Shown: positions 49,009 to 60,151 of the stretch, one piece after another
Layout of the letters: each line of letters starts with the position of its first letter
How positions within the stretch are numbered: the first letter of the stretch is position 1
Origin: Novimethylophilus kurashikiensis
GTDB taxonomy: Bacteria; Pseudomonadota; Gammaproteobacteria; Burkholderiales; Methylophilaceae
Assembly (NCBI RefSeq): GCF_003112435.1
Contig: NZ_BDOQ01000004.1
Span: 29,136 to 93,135 of the forward strand
Direction of reading: 5' to 3'
DNA: 64,000 nucleotides
Translations under genes and position numbers: made by a program
The notes under the pieces: generated by a model
The model's database searches: none
Seen by the model: the letters and a program-made list of their open reading frames with translations, nothing else
Told to the model about the DNA's origin: nothing

Positions 49009-51243
49009 ATGGGGCGTGCTTCAGTTCAACGCAAACCTGATTCCGTAAACCCGGATACCCCGCCTTTACTGCCTGCCGACAGCGAAAACTCGCTGTTGAT
49101 GCTCAAGCTCAAGGCCTATCTCAAGCAGGAAGATATCGATCAGGTGATGGCAGCCTACCGCGTCGGCGCGGCTGCCCACGAAGGACAGTTCCGCAAGAGC
49201 GGCGAGCCCTACATCACTCACCCGGTCATGGTGGCCTGCATCCTGGCCGACCTCCACCTCGATCCGCAGGCGCTCATGGCTGCCCTGCTGCATGATGTGG
49301 TCGAAGACACTCCTCTGACCAAGCAGCAACTGGCCGAGCAATTCGGTAAAACGGTTGCCGAATTGGTCGACGGCGTCTCCAAGCTCGACAAGATCGAGTT
49401 CCAGACGGCGACGCACGCGCAGGCCGAAAACTTCCGCAAGATGCTGCTGGCGATGTCGCAGGACGTGCGCGTCATTCTCATCAAGTTGGCCGACCGCTTG
49501 CATAACATGCGCACCATGGATGCGATGGCGCCGGAAAAGCGTCGCCGCATTGCCCGCGAAACGCTCGATATCTACGCTCCCATCGCCAACCGGCTGGGGC
49601 TTAATAGCATCTACCAAGAGCTGGAAGACCTCAGCTTCCAGCACTGCTATCCGATGCGCCACCGTGTGCTGCTGCAATCCGTCATGGCAGCGCGCGGCAA
49701 CCGCAAGGAAGTCGTCGGTAAGATTCTCAATGAAATCCGTGATCGTTTGGCCAGCCAGGGCATGGATGCCGAGGTCACCGGGCGCGAGAAGCACCTCTAC
49801 AGTATCTATCGCAAGATGCTGGAAAAAACGCACAGCTTCTCGCAGGTGTTCGACATCTACGGCTTCCGAGTGATCGTCAAGGATACGCCGACCTGCTACC
49901 TAGCTCTCGGCGCGTTGCATGGGTTGTACAAGCCCATTCCCGGCAAATTCAAGGATTACATTGCCATCCCCAAGGCCAATGGCTATCAGTCGTTGCATAC
50001 CACGCTGTTCGGCCCGTTTGGCACGCCTATCGAGATTCAGATTCGCAGCCAGGAAATGCACAACATCGCCGATGCCGGCGTGGCAGCCCACTGGCTTTAC
50101 AAGAGCAGCGATGCTGAACTCTCGGCCTTGCAACAGCAGACTCATCAGTGGTTGCAGCGCCTGCTGGAAATCCAGAGTGAAAGCAGCGATTCGGTCGAGT
50201 TCCTCGAGCATTTCAAGGTCGACCTGTTTCCGGACGAGGTCTACGTGTTCACGCCCAAGGGCAAGATCCTCGCGCTGCCCAAGGGGGCGACGGCGGTGGA
50301 CTTCGCCTACGCTGTGCATACCGACATTGGCAATCGCTGCGTAGCGGTCAAGATCAATCAAGAGCTGGCGCCGCTGCGGTCCGAATTGCACAACGGCGAC
50401 CATGTGGAAATCATCACGGCGGCGCATGCTAAGCCTAATCCCGTGTGGCTCAATTATGTCGTCACAGGCAAGGCCCGCTCCCACATTCGTCATTTCTTCA
50501 AGACGATTCAATCCGAAGAATCTGCGCTGTTGGGCGAGCGCATGCTCAATCAGGCGCTGCGGGCATTGCACGCCGAGCCTTCCCAAATCGATAACGCGCG
50601 TTGGGAAAAATTGCTGCGCGATTACGGGGTTAAGAGCAAGCAGGAAATCCTGACCGACATCGGGTTGGGCAAGCGCCTCAACGTCATGGTGGCACGCCAG
50701 CTGCTCGCTTTTGCGGAAACGCCCGCTGCAGCTAAGGAAGGCAAGGAAGGCCGCCCCTTGGGCAGCATTACGATCAGAGGAACGGAAGGCATGGCAGTGC
50801 AGTTTGCCAAATGCTGCCGGCCGATTCCGGGCGACCCCATTCTCGGCTTCATTAATAAGGGTAAGGGCCTCGTGATTCATACCCACGACTGCCCGGCCAT
50901 CGCCAAGTTCCGTCACGATCCGGAAAAATGGCTGGACGTGGAGTGGGATCCGGACACCCGCAGGCTGTTCAACGTCAATTTGCGTCTAGCCGTCGCCAAT
51001 CAGCGCGGGGTGCTGGCGAAGGTCGCTGCTGCCATTGCCGACGCCGGCTCCAACATCGACAACGTCGGCATGGAAGAGGGCGACGACAGCGCTTACACCA
51101 ACATGCACTTCACTGTGCAGGTGGAAAACCGTATTCATCTGGCGCATCTGATGCGGCGTTTGCGCGCCATTCCCGAAGTAGTGCGCATTAACCGCATCAA
51201 GGGCGCCACCGAACAAAACAAATCAACAAGGGAGCATCAATGA
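49009..51243 (+). CDS. spoT: Bifunctional (p)ppGpp synthetase/hydrolase
   Basis: 744 residues with full RelA/SpoT architecture: HD hydrolase domain (about 40-190) with intact HDVVEDT; synthetase domain (about 240-360) with [16 protein letters not shown] and [19 protein letters not shown] (about 400-465) with [22 protein letters not shown]; then the [10 protein letters not shown] zinc-finger-like block and a C-terminal ACT domain (about 665-735). An intact HD motif points to SpoT/Rel function rather than RelA. The first ~28 residues are low in conservation; ATG 49009 is the first good start after the repeat element. Confidence 0.96.
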   Translation: MGRASVQRKPDSVNPDTPPLLPADSENSLLMLKLKAYLKQEDIDQVMAAYRVGAAAHEGQFRKSGEPYITHPVMVACILADLHLDPQALMAALLHDVVEDTPLTKQQLAEQFGKTVAELVDGVSKLDKIEFQTATHAQAENFRKMLLAMSQDVRVILIKLADRLHNMRTMDAMAPEKRRRIARETLDIYAPIANRLGLNSIYQELEDLSFQHCYPMRHRVLLQSVMAARGNRKEVVGKILNEIRDRLASQGMDAEVTGREKHLYSIYRKMLEKTHSFSQVFDIYGFRVIVKDTPTCYLALGALHGLYKPIPGKFKDYIAIPKANGYQSLHTTLFGPFGTPIEIQIRSQEMHNIADAGVAAHWLYKSSDAELSALQQQTHQWLQRLLEIQSESSDSVEFLEHFKVDLFPDEVYVFTPKGKILALPKGATAVDFAYAVHTDIGNRCVAVKINQELAPLRSELHNGDHVEIITAAHAKPNPVWLNYVVTGKARSHIRHFFKTIQSEESALLGERMLNQALRALHAEPSQIDNARWEKLLRDYGVKSKQEILTDIGLGKRLNVMVARQLLAFAETPAAAKEGKEGRPLGSITIRGTEGMAVQFAKCCRPIPGDPILGFINKGKGLVIHTHDCPAIAKFRHDPEKWLDVEWDPDTRRLFNVNLRLAVANQRGVLAKVAAAIADAGSNIDNVGMEEGDDSAYTNMHFTVQVENRIHLAHLMRRLRAIPEVVRINRIKGATEQNKSTREHQ

Positions 51244-51620
51244 GCAAGCAAATCATCAGCACCGACAAGGCCCCGCAGGCTATCGGCACCTATTCCCAGG
51301 CTGTTCGTGTCGGCGATACCGTCTACCTCTCCGGCCAGATCGGCCTCGACCCCGCCACCATGCAAATGGTGGAAGGCATCGAAGCCCAGGTGCATCGTGT
51401 TTTCAGCAACCTCAAGGCGGTGGCGGAAGCCTCCGGCGGTTCCCTTTCGGATGTGGTCAAGCTCAATATTTTCCTGACCGATCTCGCCAACTTTGCTTTG
51501 GTCAACACCATCATGGCTGAGTACTTTACCCAGCCGTATCCGGCACGTGCAGCCGTGGGCGTTGCTTCACTGCCGCGCGGCGCGCTGGTGGAAGCGGACG
51601 GCGTGCTGGTACTGGGTTAA
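51240..51620 (+). CDS. ridA: RidA family enamine/imine deaminase
   Basis: 126 residues. Hydrolyses reactive enamines such as 2-aminoacrylate. Motifs: [37 protein letters not shown] and the substrate-binding arginine in [19 protein letters not shown] (about residue 106). It overlaps the spoT stop (ATGA), a conserved spoT-ridA-recG arrangement. Confidence 0.96.
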   Translation: MSKQIISTDKAPQAIGTYSQAVRVGDTVYLSGQIGLDPATMQMVEGIEAQVHRVFSNLKAVAEASGGSLSDVVKLNIFLTDLANFALVNTIMAEYFTQPYPARAAVGVASLPRGALVEADGVLVLG

Positions 51621-51638
51621 CTTCTTTATCAATCGCCT

Positions 51639-53675
51639 TTGAAGTCCCTAGAAGAATTCAAGGGCGCGACCAAGCCTGTCCTCGGCAGGCTTAAAAAGCT
51701 CGGCATCACCAATACCTTCGACCTGGCGCTGCATCTACCGTTGCGATACGTAGATGAAACCCGGATCACATCCATCCGTGACTTGCGGTTGGGCGATCAT
51801 GCCCAAGTCGAGGGCGTCGTCATCCATGCCGAAGCGCAATATCGTCCTCGCAAGGCGCTGGTGCTTCAGCTCGAAGATGCCAGTGGTTTGCTTCACTTGC
51901 GATTCCTCAACTTCTATCCCAGTCAGCAGGCGCAGTTCCAGCCGGGTGTGCGACTGCGCGTGTTCGGCGAAACGCGCCAAGGATTTTTCGGGATGGAAAT
52001 GGTGCATCCCCAATGTCGTAAAGTCGGCGAGGATGAGCCTCTGCAGCAATCCCTGACGCCGGTTTACCCGACGACGGCGGGAATGGGGCAGGGCAGTTTG
52101 CGGAAGCTGATTCATCAGGCGGTGCTTGAAGTCGAGCCGGAAGATACCTTGCCGTCGACCTTGCTGGAACGGCTCCATTTGCCGCCTTTTGCCGAGGCGC
52201 TACAACTGCTGCATCACCCAACGCCAGAAGTGCCGATGAGCGCGCTCGAAGATCGAGAGCACCCCGCTTGGCGGCGCCTTGCGTTTGACGAATTGCTCGC
52301 CCAACAGCTTTCGATGCGCAAGCACTATGCACGGCGTCACGAACAGGAGGCGCCGTCGCTATCGACGCAAAATCAATTAACAGCTCAACTACTGGCAAGT
52401 TTGCCGTTCCAACTTACCGAAGCACAAAAACGTGTGGTGGCCGAGATCAGCGCCGACCTCGCCCAGCCTCACCCCATGCAGCGCCTGCTGCAAGGCGATG
52501 TCGGGAGCGGCAAGACCGTGGTTGCTGCGCTGGCAGCTTTGCAATCCATCGAGAACGGCTGGCAAGCTGCGCTGATGGCGCCGACCGAAATTTTGGCGGA
52601 GCAGCATTATCAAAAGTTGGCTGCCTGGCTGGAGCCTATGGGCGTGCAAGTGGTGTGGCTTTCTGGCAGTCAGACCAAAGCTGCAAGGGCGCCGGCTATG
52701 AAAGCTTGTGCAGAAGGTACTGCGCAATTGGCAGTCGGCACGCATGCCTTGTTCCAGGAGAAGGTCGAGTTTGCTAACTTGGCGCTCGCGATCGTCGATG
52801 AACAACATCGTTTCGGCGTTCATCAGCGGCTGGCACTGAGGCAAAAAGGCGGGCAGCCGCATCAGCTCATGATGAGCGCGACGCCTATTCCTCGTACTTT
52901 GTCGATGAGTTATTACGCAGATCTGGATGTTTCCGTCATCGACGAATTGCCGCCTGGTCGAACGCCTATCGTGACCAAGCTGGTGGCCGACAATCGGCGA
53001 GACGAAGTAGTGATGGCGGTGCGCAACGCTTGCATGGAAGGGCGCCAAGCTTATTGGGTGTGTCCGTTGATCGAGGAGTCCGAAGCGCTGGAACTGCAAA
53101 CTGCCATCGATACCCACGCCATGTTGTCGGAAGCGTTGCCTGAATTGAAAGTGGGGCTGGTGCACGGCCGCATGAAGTCGGCCGAAAAGCAGGCAGTAAT
53201 GGAGGCATTTTCGTGCAATGAAATACAGTTGCTGGTTGCGACCACGGTCATCGAAGTGGGTGTCGATGTGCCCAATGCCAGCCTGATGATTATCGAACAT
53301 GCGGAGCGTTTCGGTCTATCACAGCTACACCAATTGCGAGGGCGCGTGGGCCGGGGTGCTGCCAAGAGCGTATGTATATTGATGTACCAGAAGCCGTTGT
53401 CGCAGACGGCACGCGAGCGCCTCAAGATCATCTACGAAAACAGCGACGGCTTTGAAATTGCGCGAGCCGATCTGCATTTGCGAGGTCCTGGAGAATTCCT
53501 GGGGGTGCGGCAAAGCGGCGTGCCTATGTTGAAGATCGCAGATTTGGAGCGTGACGCGGATTTGCTCGAAGCGGCGAGGGCGTATGCGGATCGGCTACTG
53601 GCAAAATGTCCGGAAATTGCCGAACGTCATCTCCAGCGCTGGCTGGGCCACGCCGAGGAATACGTCAAAGTCTGA
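51639..53675 (+). CDS. recG: ATP-dependent DNA helicase RecG
   Basis: 678 residues. The N-terminal wedge/OB domain (about 1-230) contacts branched DNA; the SF2 helicase core has Walker A GDVGSGKTVVAALAAL (about residue 288), DEQH box IVDEQHRFGVHQRLAL, MSATPIPRTL and the C-terminal TRG-type block LHLRGPGEFLGVRQSG. It remodels stalled forks and Holliday junctions. The start is TTG at 51639: no in-frame ATG lies near and the family N-terminus begins about here. The ribosome site is weak, so the start is provisional. Confidence 0.95.
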   Translation: MKSLEEFKGATKPVLGRLKKLGITNTFDLALHLPLRYVDETRITSIRDLRLGDHAQVEGVVIHAEAQYRPRKALVLQLEDASGLLHLRFLNFYPSQQAQFQPGVRLRVFGETRQGFFGMEMVHPQCRKVGEDEPLQQSLTPVYPTTAGMGQGSLRKLIHQAVLEVEPEDTLPSTLLERLHLPPFAEALQLLHHPTPEVPMSALEDREHPAWRRLAFDELLAQQLSMRKHYARRHEQEAPSLSTQNQLTAQLLASLPFQLTEAQKRVVAEISADLAQPHPMQRLLQGDVGSGKTVVAALAALQSIENGWQAALMAPTEILAEQHYQKLAAWLEPMGVQVVWLSGSQTKAARAPAMKACAEGTAQLAVGTHALFQEKVEFANLALAIVDEQHRFGVHQRLALRQKGGQPHQLMMSATPIPRTLSMSYYADLDVSVIDELPPGRTPIVTKLVADNRRDEVVMAVRNACMEGRQAYWVCPLIEESEALELQTAIDTHAMLSEALPELKVGLVHGRMKSAEKQAVMEAFSCNEIQLLVATTVIEVGVDVPNASLMIIEHAERFGLSQLHQLRGRVGRGAAKSVCILMYQKPLSQTARERLKIIYENSDGFEIARADLHLRGPGEFLGVRQSGVPMLKIADLERDADLLEAARAYADRLLAKCPEIAERHLQRWLGHAEEYVKV

Positions 53676-53701
53676 GGCGCATACATCGGTATAATCGCGC
53701 C

Positions 53702-54232
53702 GTGAAAACACGAACGAAACTGCGCAACGATCTCGACTGGCAGCCATGTCCTGCCAATAGCGGGCGATTTCGCCACTGGCTGCGGGATGAAGGGTCGCTG
53801 ACGCGTCGGTTGCAGCAACGCTGCGAGCAATTCGGCGTTCGACAAGTGATGCAGTACTGGCGCCAACCGTTTCCCGACGAGCGGCGAGTGTTGAACCTGC
53901 GCGAAGGGCAGACGGCATTGGTGCGCGAAGTCTGGTTGCAGGATGGCGAACGGCGTCTGGTATTTGCACGCAGCATCTTGCCCAGGGCCAGCTTGCTAGG
54001 GGCATGGCGACAATTGGGCCGATTGGGAAGCCGGCCGTTGGGTGCGGCATTATTTTCCGATGCGCAGGTAGTGCGCATGCCGTTGGCTTACCGCAAGCTC
54101 GACTTGCGCCATAAGATGCGCAAGGAAATCGGTAGACCAGGCCTGTTGTGGGCGCGACGATCAGTTTTCCTGCGGGATGGCCACGCCATTCTGGTCACCG
54201 AGGTGTTCATGCCGGAAGTGTTAACCCTATGA
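53702..54232 (+). CDS. ubiC: Chorismate lyase
   Basis: 176 residues. Releases 4-hydroxybenzoate and pyruvate from chorismate, the first ubiquinone step. Family traces: [36 protein letters not shown] and [14 protein letters not shown]. The start is GTG at 53702, only 6 bp after a perfect TATAAT (53690-53695), raising the possibility of a leaderless transcript. Its stop overlaps the ubiA start (ATGA). Confidence 0.9.
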   Translation: MKTRTKLRNDLDWQPCPANSGRFRHWLRDEGSLTRRLQQRCEQFGVRQVMQYWRQPFPDERRVLNLREGQTALVREVWLQDGERRLVFARSILPRASLLGAWRQLGRLGSRPLGAALFSDAQVVRMPLAYRKLDLRHKMRKEIGRPGLLWARRSVFLRDGHAILVTEVFMPEVLTL

Positions 54233-55116
54233 ATATAGACCGCATCAAACAAAAGCTCGACCTGTATGAGCGGCTCATGCGACTGGATAAGCCCATCGGC
54301 ATCCTTTTATTGCTGTGGCCGACGCTATGGGCGTTGTGGATTGCCGGGCGCGGCCATCCCAACTGGCTGTTGGTATGGATATTCGGACTCGGCACGGTGC
54401 TGATGCGCTCCGCGGGTTGCGTGATGAACGATTATGCCGACCGCAAATTCGATCCCCATGTGGAGCGCACCAGGATGCGGCCTCTCGCTGCCGGTTTGGT
54501 CAGCGGCAGGGAAGCCTTGCTGCTTGCCGCTGCATTATCGCTGGTGGCGTTTTTCCTTGTGCTGCAACTGAACCGGCTGACTGTTTATCTATCAGTCGCT
54601 GCATTTTTTCTTGCCGCGACCTATCCTTTAACCAAGCGTTTCTTCTCGATTCCGCAAGCCTATCTAGGGATTGCCTTCGGTTTCGGCATTCCCATGGCCT
54701 TTGCCGCCCAGTTGGAAATGCTGCCTCCGCTGGCATGGTGGATGTTGCTGGCGAATGTATTTTGGTCGGTTGCCTATGATACGGAATACGCCATGATCGA
54801 TCGCGACGACGATATCAAGATCGGTATCCGTTCGTCGGCGCTGTTTTTCGGGCGCTTCGATGTCGCCGCCATCATGCTTTGCTACGCGGCGATGTTGGGC
54901 ATCATGGGGTGGGTGGGATTCCGGCTCGGACTGCGTTGGCCATATTTTCTGGGATTGGCGATCGCCGCGGGAATGGCCTTGTATCATTACACCCTCATTC
55001 GCGACCGCGACCGCCAGCGATGTTTCAAGGCCTTCCTGCATAATAATTGGTTGGGCGGAGTAATTTTTGCAGGCTTGGCACTTAGTTACCATTTGAAAGC
55101 ATTTGACATTGCCTGA
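54229..55116 (+). CDS. ubiA: 4-hydroxybenzoate octaprenyltransferase
   Basis: 295 residues and about eight or nine membrane helices. The two Asp-rich prenyl-diphosphate motifs are [15 protein letters not shown] (about residue 64) and [16 protein letters not shown] (about 184). It prenylates the UbiC product, so ubiC-ubiA carry out consecutive steps. The rplM promoter overlaps its end. Confidence 0.96.
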   Translation: MNIDRIKQKLDLYERLMRLDKPIGILLLLWPTLWALWIAGRGHPNWLLVWIFGLGTVLMRSAGCVMNDYADRKFDPHVERTRMRPLAAGLVSGREALLLAAALSLVAFFLVLQLNRLTVYLSVAAFFLAATYPLTKRFFSIPQAYLGIAFGFGIPMAFAAQLEMLPPLAWWMLLANVFWSVAYDTEYAMIDRDDDIKIGIRSSALFFGRFDVAAIMLCYAAMLGIMGWVGFRLGLRWPYFLGLAIAAGMALYHYTLIRDRDRQRCFKAFLHNNWLGGVIFAGLALSYHLKAFDIA

Positions 55117-55131
55117 TCGGTGACATAAAAT
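55103..55131 (+). promoter_or_regulatory. Promoter of rplM-rpsI
   Basis: Perfect -35 TTGACA (55103-55108), 17-bp spacer, -10 TAAAAT (55126-55131), overlapping the ubiA stop codon and 38 bp before the rplM start. Confidence 0.75.
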
Positions 55132-55168
55132 TCGCGCCTTTCATTTTAAGCAACGCAAGGTTGAACCG

Positions 55169-55597
55169 ATGAAGACCTTTTCCGCCAAATCGCACGAAGT
55201 ACAGCGCGACTGGTTCGTAGTCGACGCTACGGACTTGGTGCTGGGCCGTCTGGCCAGCGAAGTTGCGCGCCGTCTGCGTGGCAAGCATAAAACTATTTAC
55301 ACCCCTCACGTTGATACCGGTGACTACATCATCGTCGTGAACGCTGAGAAGATTCGCGTCACCGGCAACAAGGCCGAAGGCAAGGTCTATCACCGCCACT
55401 CCGGTTATCCCGGCGGTATTACCAGCACCACCTTCGCCAAGATGCAACAACGCTTCCCGGGCCGTGCGCTGGAGAAGGCTGTCAAGGGCATGCTGCCCAA
55501 GGGCCCGCTCGGCTACGCCATGTTCAAAAAGCTCAAGGTTTACGCTGGTGCGACGCACGACCACGCTGCGCAGCAACCGAAACCTCTGGAAATCTAA
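55169..55597 (+). CDS. rplM: 50S ribosomal protein L13
   Basis: 142 residues, the E. coli length. [37 protein letters not shown] and [21 protein letters not shown] are diagnostic. Primary 23S rRNA-binding protein. Followed by rpsI after 9 bp. Confidence 0.99.
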   Translation: MKTFSAKSHEVQRDWFVVDATDLVLGRLASEVARRLRGKHKTIYTPHVDTGDYIIVVNAEKIRVTGNKAEGKVYHRHSGYPGGITSTTFAKMQQRFPGRALEKAVKGMLPKGPLGYAMFKKLKVYAGATHDHAAQQPKPLEI

Positions 55598-55606
55598 GGA
55601 ATTCCC

Positions 55607-55999
55607 ATGATTGGCAAGTACAACTACGGAACCGGTCGCCGCAAGAGCTCTGTTGCTCGCGTCTTCCTGAAGGCCGGCAAGGGCAACATCGTCGTCAACG
55701 ATAAGCCGGTTGATCAATATTTCTCGCGCGAAACCTCCCGTATGGTGCTGCGCCAACCGCTGGAGCTGACGGGCAATGCCGAAAGCTTCGACATCATGGT
55801 CAATGTGACCGGTGGCGGTGAATCCGGTCAGGCTGGTGCTGTGCGTCACGGCATCACCCGCGCCTTGATTGACTACGATGCAGCGCTGAAGAGCGCACTG
55901 AGCAAGGCTGGTTTCGTGACCCGCGATGCTCGTGAAGTCGAACGTAAGAAGGTCGGTCTGCACAAAGCACGTCGCCGCAAGCAATTCTCCAAGCGTTAA
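55607..55999 (+). CDS. rpsI: 30S ribosomal protein S9
   Basis: 130 residues, the E. coli length. [18 protein letters not shown] at the N-terminus and the basic C-terminal [17 protein letters not shown] tail that contacts the P-site tRNA. Second gene of the rplM unit; two intrinsic terminators follow. Confidence 0.99.
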   Translation: MIGKYNYGTGRRKSSVARVFLKAGKGNIVVNDKPVDQYFSRETSRMVLRQPLELTGNAESFDIMVNVTGGGESGQAGAVRHGITRALIDYDAALKSALSKAGFVTRDAREVERKKVGLHKARRRKQFSKR

Positions 56000-56013
56000 T
56001 TCGCTTCGGATGC

Positions 56014-56040
56014 AAAAAAGCCGCCTTGTGCGGCTTTTTT
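56014..56040 (+). terminator. First rpsI terminator
   Basis: GCCGC (56020-56024), loop CTTGT, GCGGC (56030-56034), preceded by six A and followed by six T. Confidence 0.92.
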
Positions 56041-56061
56041 GTTGTCTACTCAATGACATGG

Positions 56062-56096
56062 AGCCGTGTTTCTTAATGCGAAACACGGCTTTTTTT
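56062..56096 (+). terminator. Second, stacked terminator after rpsI
   Basis: An 11-bp perfect stem AGCCGTGTTTC/GAAACACGGCT (56062-56072 and 56080-56090), 7-nt loop, followed by TTTTTT (56091-56096). It lies 22 bp after the first terminator and 61 bp before argC. Confidence 0.9.
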
Positions 56097-56156
56097 GTTG
56101 CATGGCGCGCCTGCCTTCCTTAATATTGGTCGCTCGTTTAATAGTTCGTGAGAATA

Positions 56157-57194
56157 ATGTTGAATCAAGTCAAAGTCGGTATCGTCGGGGGAACTGGTTA
56201 TACCGGCGTCGAATTGTTGCGGCTATTAGCCTTGCATCCCAATGTAACCTTGCACGCGATTACTTCCCGCGGCGAAGCCGGGATGCGGGTCGCTGATATG
56301 TTCCCCAGCTTGCGTGGGCGCATTGATCTTGCATTTACCGACCCTGCCCAGGCCGACCTGAAGTCCTGCGACGTGGTTTTTTTCGCAACCCCCAACGGTA
56401 TCGCCATGCAGCAAGCACGCGAGTTGCTGGACGCTGGTGTGCGCGTCATCGATCTGGCAGCTGACTTCCGGATAAAGGACGTGGCTGTCTGGGAAAAATG
56501 GTACGGCATGCAGCACGTTTGCCCGGACTTGATTGCTGAAGCAGTGTACGGCCTACCCGAAGTGAATCGGGCAGCCATCAAGGACGCGAGACTGGTAGCT
56601 AATCCAGGATGTTATCCAACAGCCGTGCAGCTTGGGTTTCTGCCGTTGCTGGAGGCTGGCATCGTCGATCCAGATCATTTGATTGCCGATGCCAAATCTG
56701 GTGTCAGTGGCGCCGGGCGCAAGGCAGAGACGCATATTTTGTTTGCCGAAGCGACCGATAGTTTCAAGGCTTATGGCGTTGGCGGGCATCGGCACTTGCC
56801 AGAAATCAGCCAAGGATTGGCTTCTGCGTCTGGGCACAAGGTCGGGCTGACGTTCGTGCCGCATTTGACGCCTCTCGTCCGGGGTATTCATGCCACGCTT
56901 TATGGCACGATCAAAAAAGAAACCGATCTTCAGCAATTATTCGAGGATCGCTACGCCGACGAGCCGTTTGTCGATGTCATGCCTAAGGGCGCACATCCTG
57001 AGACGCGTTCCGTGCGCGGTGCCAATATTTGCCGGATCGCCGTGCATCGGCCGCAGGGCGGTGACAAGGTGGTCGTACTCTCGGTGATCGACAACCTGGT
57101 CAAGGGAGCCGCAGGACAGGCGGTGCAGAACTTGAACCTGATGTTCGGGTTTGAAGAGCGGATGGGCCTGGAGATCGTTCCACTCTCGCCATGA
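56157..57194 (+). CDS. argC: N-acetyl-gamma-glutamyl-phosphate reductase
   Basis: 345 residues, long-type ArgC. Reduces N-acetylglutamyl phosphate in arginine synthesis. NADP motif [19 protein letters not shown] (about residue 6), catalytic cysteine in [14 protein letters not shown] (about 150) and HRHLPEI. ATG at 56157 is preferred to an upstream GTG at 56148. Overlaps the next gene by 4 bp. argH lies 15 kb away. Confidence 0.96.
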   Translation: MLNQVKVGIVGGTGYTGVELLRLLALHPNVTLHAITSRGEAGMRVADMFPSLRGRIDLAFTDPAQADLKSCDVVFFATPNGIAMQQARELLDAGVRVIDLAADFRIKDVAVWEKWYGMQHVCPDLIAEAVYGLPEVNRAAIKDARLVANPGCYPTAVQLGFLPLLEAGIVDPDHLIADAKSGVSGAGRKAETHILFAEATDSFKAYGVGGHRHLPEISQGLASASGHKVGLTFVPHLTPLVRGIHATLYGTIKKETDLQQLFEDRYADEPFVDVMPKGAHPETRSVRGANICRIAVHRPQGGDKVVVLSVIDNLVKGAAGQAVQNLNLMFGFEERMGLEIVPLSP

Positions 57195-57901
57195 GGCGCT
57201 TGACCCGCAAGTTCAAAAGCCGCTTCGGACCGACGGCCAGAAGCGTAGCGGTACGGCCGGAATTGCCTTGGTACTGGCGATTGGTCATCGCCGCGGCGTT
57301 TGTTTTGCTCGGGTTTGGGCTGGGCTATTGGCGCTATGGAAGTGGTACTTCAGGCGACCTGCGGCAGGAACTCGCACGATTGATGCAGGACAACCAGCGC
57401 TTGCATGCCGAAGCGATTCATGTCGAACGCGCGCAGCAAATTACTACGGTAGCGCAGAAAGACCTGACCAAAGACCTTTCGGCGCTGCAGGAAGAGAACG
57501 TGCGCTTGAAGGAGGATGTTGCTTTTTATCGTAGCATTCTGGAGGACGGTTCCGGGGCCGCGGTGATCAAGTTGCATAGTTTCAAGGTTAATGCAGGGCC
57601 GCGCCAAGGCGAATATCAATACCGATTGTTGTTGGTGCAGTCCGGCAAGCACGACAAGAGCGTGCAGGGAACCTTGCAGTTAACCGTGAATGGCATGAAG
57701 GACGACAAACCTATCGCCCAGCAAATCATGGGGGAGCGATCGGCCCAGCGAAACGGAAAGGTGAATTTTAAATATTACCAACCCGTCGAAGGCGTGTTTG
57801 TGCTGCCGCCCCAGATTGTTCCTCAGAGTATTGAGGCCAGGTTTTATCAAAGTGGCTCTACTGAGCCGAAGCTGACGCAAACAGTTGCATTAACGAACTA
57901 A
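57191..57901 (+). CDS. DUF6776-like membrane protein with coiled coil
   Basis: 236 residues. A basic N-terminus, one membrane helix (about 29-46), a coiled coil (about 55-105, [19 protein letters not shown]) and a beta-rich C-terminal domain ending [10 protein letters not shown]. This protein is regularly found between argC and the bactofilin gene in betaproteobacteria; the topology suggests a periplasmic domain held by an inner-membrane anchor, possibly working with bactofilin. Function not established. Confidence 0.8.
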   Translation: MRRLTRKFKSRFGPTARSVAVRPELPWYWRLVIAAAFVLLGFGLGYWRYGSGTSGDLRQELARLMQDNQRLHAEAIHVERAQQITTVAQKDLTKDLSALQEENVRLKEDVAFYRSILEDGSGAAVIKLHSFKVNAGPRQGEYQYRLLLVQSGKHDKSVQGTLQLTVNGMKDDKPIAQQIMGERSAQRNGKVNFKYYQPVEGVFVLPPQIVPQSIEARFYQSGSTEPKLTQTVALTN

Positions 57902-57911
57902 GGAAGTATGC

Positions 57912-58304
57912 ATGTTTACAAGAAGCAGCCAGAAGCCGCAGAACCGAATCGATACCTTGGTTGGAGCGGATACTGTCATCAAGGGCGATATCGGCTTTAG
58001 CGGAGGTTTGCGCGTCGATGGGGTGATTATCGGCAATGTGCGAGAAAGCGGTCCCAAGCCCGGTGCATTGGTGTTGAGCGAGCAGGGACGGATTGAGGGG
58101 GCGATTTCCGTATCTCACGCTGTCATCAACGGTACGGTCATGGGGCCGGTGGCTGCTGCCGAATATGTGGAACTTCAGGCGAAATCGCGCGTCACAGGCG
58201 ATGTGTCTTACAAGACCTTAGAGATGCATATTGGTGCGGTGGTTGAGGGCAAATTGATTTATCGTCACGAGCAAACGCTGGTGGCAACTGAGCGCCAAGA
58301 TTGA
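57912..58304 (+). CDS. Bactofilin (polymer-forming cytoskeletal protein)
   Basis: 130 residues forming one beta-helical bactofilin domain: TLVGADTVIKGDIGFSGGLR, VDGVIIGNVRE, GRIEGAISVSHAVINGTV and a second GDVSYKTLEMHIGAVVEGKL. Bactofilins self-assemble into filaments that position cell-wall or polar factors. Ten bp after the DUF6776 gene and 47 bp before erpA. Confidence 0.93.
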   Translation: MFTRSSQKPQNRIDTLVGADTVIKGDIGFSGGLRVDGVIIGNVRESGPKPGALVLSEQGRIEGAISVSHAVINGTVMGPVAAAEYVELQAKSRVTGDVSYKTLEMHIGAVVEGKLIYRHEQTLVATERQD

Positions 58305-58351
58305 CCCGCCCTCAAGGGGAGGGGATAATTTGAGAATTGAACTTTTAGGAG

Positions 58352-58708
58352 ATGACCATGAATGCGGTCAATGAAATTGCAAGCCCGTTGATTTTTACCG
58401 AAAGTGCTGCCAGCAAGGTGCGCGAGCTGATCGAAGAGGAAGGCGCGCCAGACCTCAAGCTGCGAGTGTTCGTCTCGGGCGGTGGTTGCTCCGGTTTTCA
58501 ATACGGTTTTACCTTCGACGAAACCACCAATGACGACGATACCATCGTCGAACGCGATGGCGTGGTGTTGCTGATCGATCCGATGAGCCTGCAGTACCTG
58601 GTGGGCGCAGAAATTGACTATACCGAAGGTCTTCAAGGTTCCCAGTTCGTCATTCGTAATCCGAATGCAACGACCACTTGCGGTTGCGGGTCCTCATTCT
58701 CGGCATAA
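58352..58708 (+). CDS. erpA: Iron-sulfur cluster insertion protein ErpA
   Basis: 118 residues, A-type carrier. The three cluster cysteines lie in [12 protein letters not shown] (about residue 45) and the C-terminal [11 protein letters not shown]. Delivers Fe-S clusters to respiratory and isoprenoid enzymes. Preceded by a TTTTAGGAG ribosome site and followed by a bidirectional terminator. Confidence 0.96.
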   Translation: MTMNAVNEIASPLIFTESAASKVRELIEEEGAPDLKLRVFVSGGGCSGFQYGFTFDETTNDDDTIVERDGVVLLIDPMSLQYLVGAEIDYTEGLQGSQFVIRNPNATTTCGCGSSFSA

Positions 58709-58725
58709 GATTATGCGCATCAAAT

Positions 58726-58755
58726 AAAAAAGCCGTTGCTTGCAACGGCTTTTTT
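58726..58755. terminator. Bidirectional terminator between erpA and gltA
   Basis: AAAAAAGCCGTTGC (58726-58739), TT, GCAACGGCTTTTTT (58742-58755): an 8-bp stem, A-run and T-run serving erpA on plus and the convergent citrate synthase gene on minus. Confidence 0.93.
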
Positions 58756-58771
58756 ATTGCTTGAACCCGGC

Positions 58772-60073
58772 TTATCGTTCGTCGATAGCGAGATAGCCGC
58801 GTCGTTGTTGACCCTTGTAGAGCTGGCGCGGGCGTCCAATCTTGGCGTCCGGATCGGTGATCATCTCATTCCATTGGGCCACCCAGCCGGCAGTGCGTGC
58901 TAACGCGAAAATCGCAGTGAACATGTTGGTGGGAATGCCCATGGCGCGGAGCACGATGCCGGAATAGAAGTCCACGTTGGGGTAGAGCTTCTTGCTAATG
59001 AAGTATTCATCTTCAAGCGCGATCCGCTCCAGTTCCAGTGCAACCTTGAACAGCGGGTCGTCGGTCAGACCAAGTTCGTTGAGAACTTCGTGGCAAGTGC
59101 GCCGCATCATGCTGGCGCGTGGGTCCATGTTTTTGTACACCCGATGACCGAAGCCCATGAGGCGGAACGGATTGCTCTTATCCTTGGCGCGTTCGATACA
59201 TTTTCCGATATTGGAAACATCGCCGATTTCTTCAAGCATCTTGAGCACGGCTTCGTTGGCGCCACCGTGAGCGGGACCCCAAAGCGAGGCAATGCCTGCG
59301 GCAATACACGCGAACGGATTGGCGCCGCTTGATCCGGTAAGCCGAACCGTAGACGTGGAAGCGTTTTGCTCATGGTCGGCATGCAGGATCAGAATGCGTT
59401 CCAGTGCGCGAGCAAGAATGGGGTTAGGCGTGTAGGGTTCGCAAGGGGTTGCGAACATCATGTGCATAAAGTTTTCGCTGTAATTGAGCCTATTTTGCGG
59501 GTAGGTGAAAGGCTCGCCCCGGTTGTACTTATAGCACCATGCCGCGACAGTCGGAATTTTTGCGAGTAGTCGGAAGGCTGCGATTTCGCGCTGCCGTGCA
59601 TCGGTCACATCAGCATTTTCAGGATAAAAAGCTGACATGGCGCCAACCACCGAAACCATGACGGCCATCGGGTGTGCATCGCGGCGAAAGCCACGAAACA
59701 CAGTGCTGATCTGGTCGTGCAGCATGGTGTGGCTATGCACAGTGTCGGAGAAGTCGCTGTATTCCTGAGCATTGGGCAGTTCGCCCTTGATTAGTAGGTG
59801 AGCAACCTCAAGGAAAGAGGCGTGTTCGGCTAGTTGTTCGATTGGGTAGCCGCGGTAATACAGCAAGCCTTTGTCGCCATCGATAAAGGTTATGCTGGAA
59901 CTGCAGCTGGCTGTCGAGAGGAATCCCGGGTCGTAGGTGAAATAACCGTGCTTGCCAAGGGCACGAATATCAATGACATCCTCGCCCAAGGTTCCGGAAA
60001 GAACTGGCAGCTCAATTGCTTGGGCGCCGTTATCGAAGGTTAAAGTGGCTACGGTAGGTTTTTTCATATGCAT
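58772..60073 (-). CDS. gltA: Citrate synthase (type II, hexameric)
   Basis: 433 residues. First TCA-cycle step. The N-terminal extension ([17 protein letters not shown]) and length are those of NADH-sensitive Gram-negative enzymes. Active-site blocks: [45 protein letters not shown] and the Asp in [10 protein letters not shown]. The start may be ATG 60073 or 60067; the -10-like TATACT lies only 3 or 9 bp upstream, so the 5' end is unsure. Confidence 0.95.
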   Translation of the reverse strand: MHMKKPTVATLTFDNGAQAIELPVLSGTLGEDVIDIRALGKHGYFTYDPGFLSTASCSSSITFIDGDKGLLYYRGYPIEQLAEHASFLEVAHLLIKGELPNAQEYSDFSDTVHSHTMLHDQISTVFRGFRRDAHPMAVMVSVVGAMSAFYPENADVTDARQREIAAFRLLAKIPTVAAWCYKYNRGEPFTYPQNRLNYSENFMHMMFATPCEPYTPNPILARALERILILHADHEQNASTSTVRLTGSSGANPFACIAAGIASLWGPAHGGANEAVLKMLEEIGDVSNIGKCIERAKDKSNPFRLMGFGHRVYKNMDPRASMMRRTCHEVLNELGLTDDPLFKVALELERIALEDEYFISKKLYPNVDFYSGIVLRAMGIPTNMFTAIFALARTAGWVAQWNEMITDPDAKIGRPRQLYKGQQRRGYLAIDER

Positions 60074-60151
60074 CGAAGTATACAAAAAGCGGGGCTAATT
60101 ATCGCTAGCCCTACATACTAGGTGGGCAATAAATTTGCAGCAAGTATTGTT

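Noticed and set aside
49900..50916. 338-residue minus-strand frame opposite spoT
   Set aside because: Antisense shadow of the conserved spoT coding region; no ribosome site or family features.
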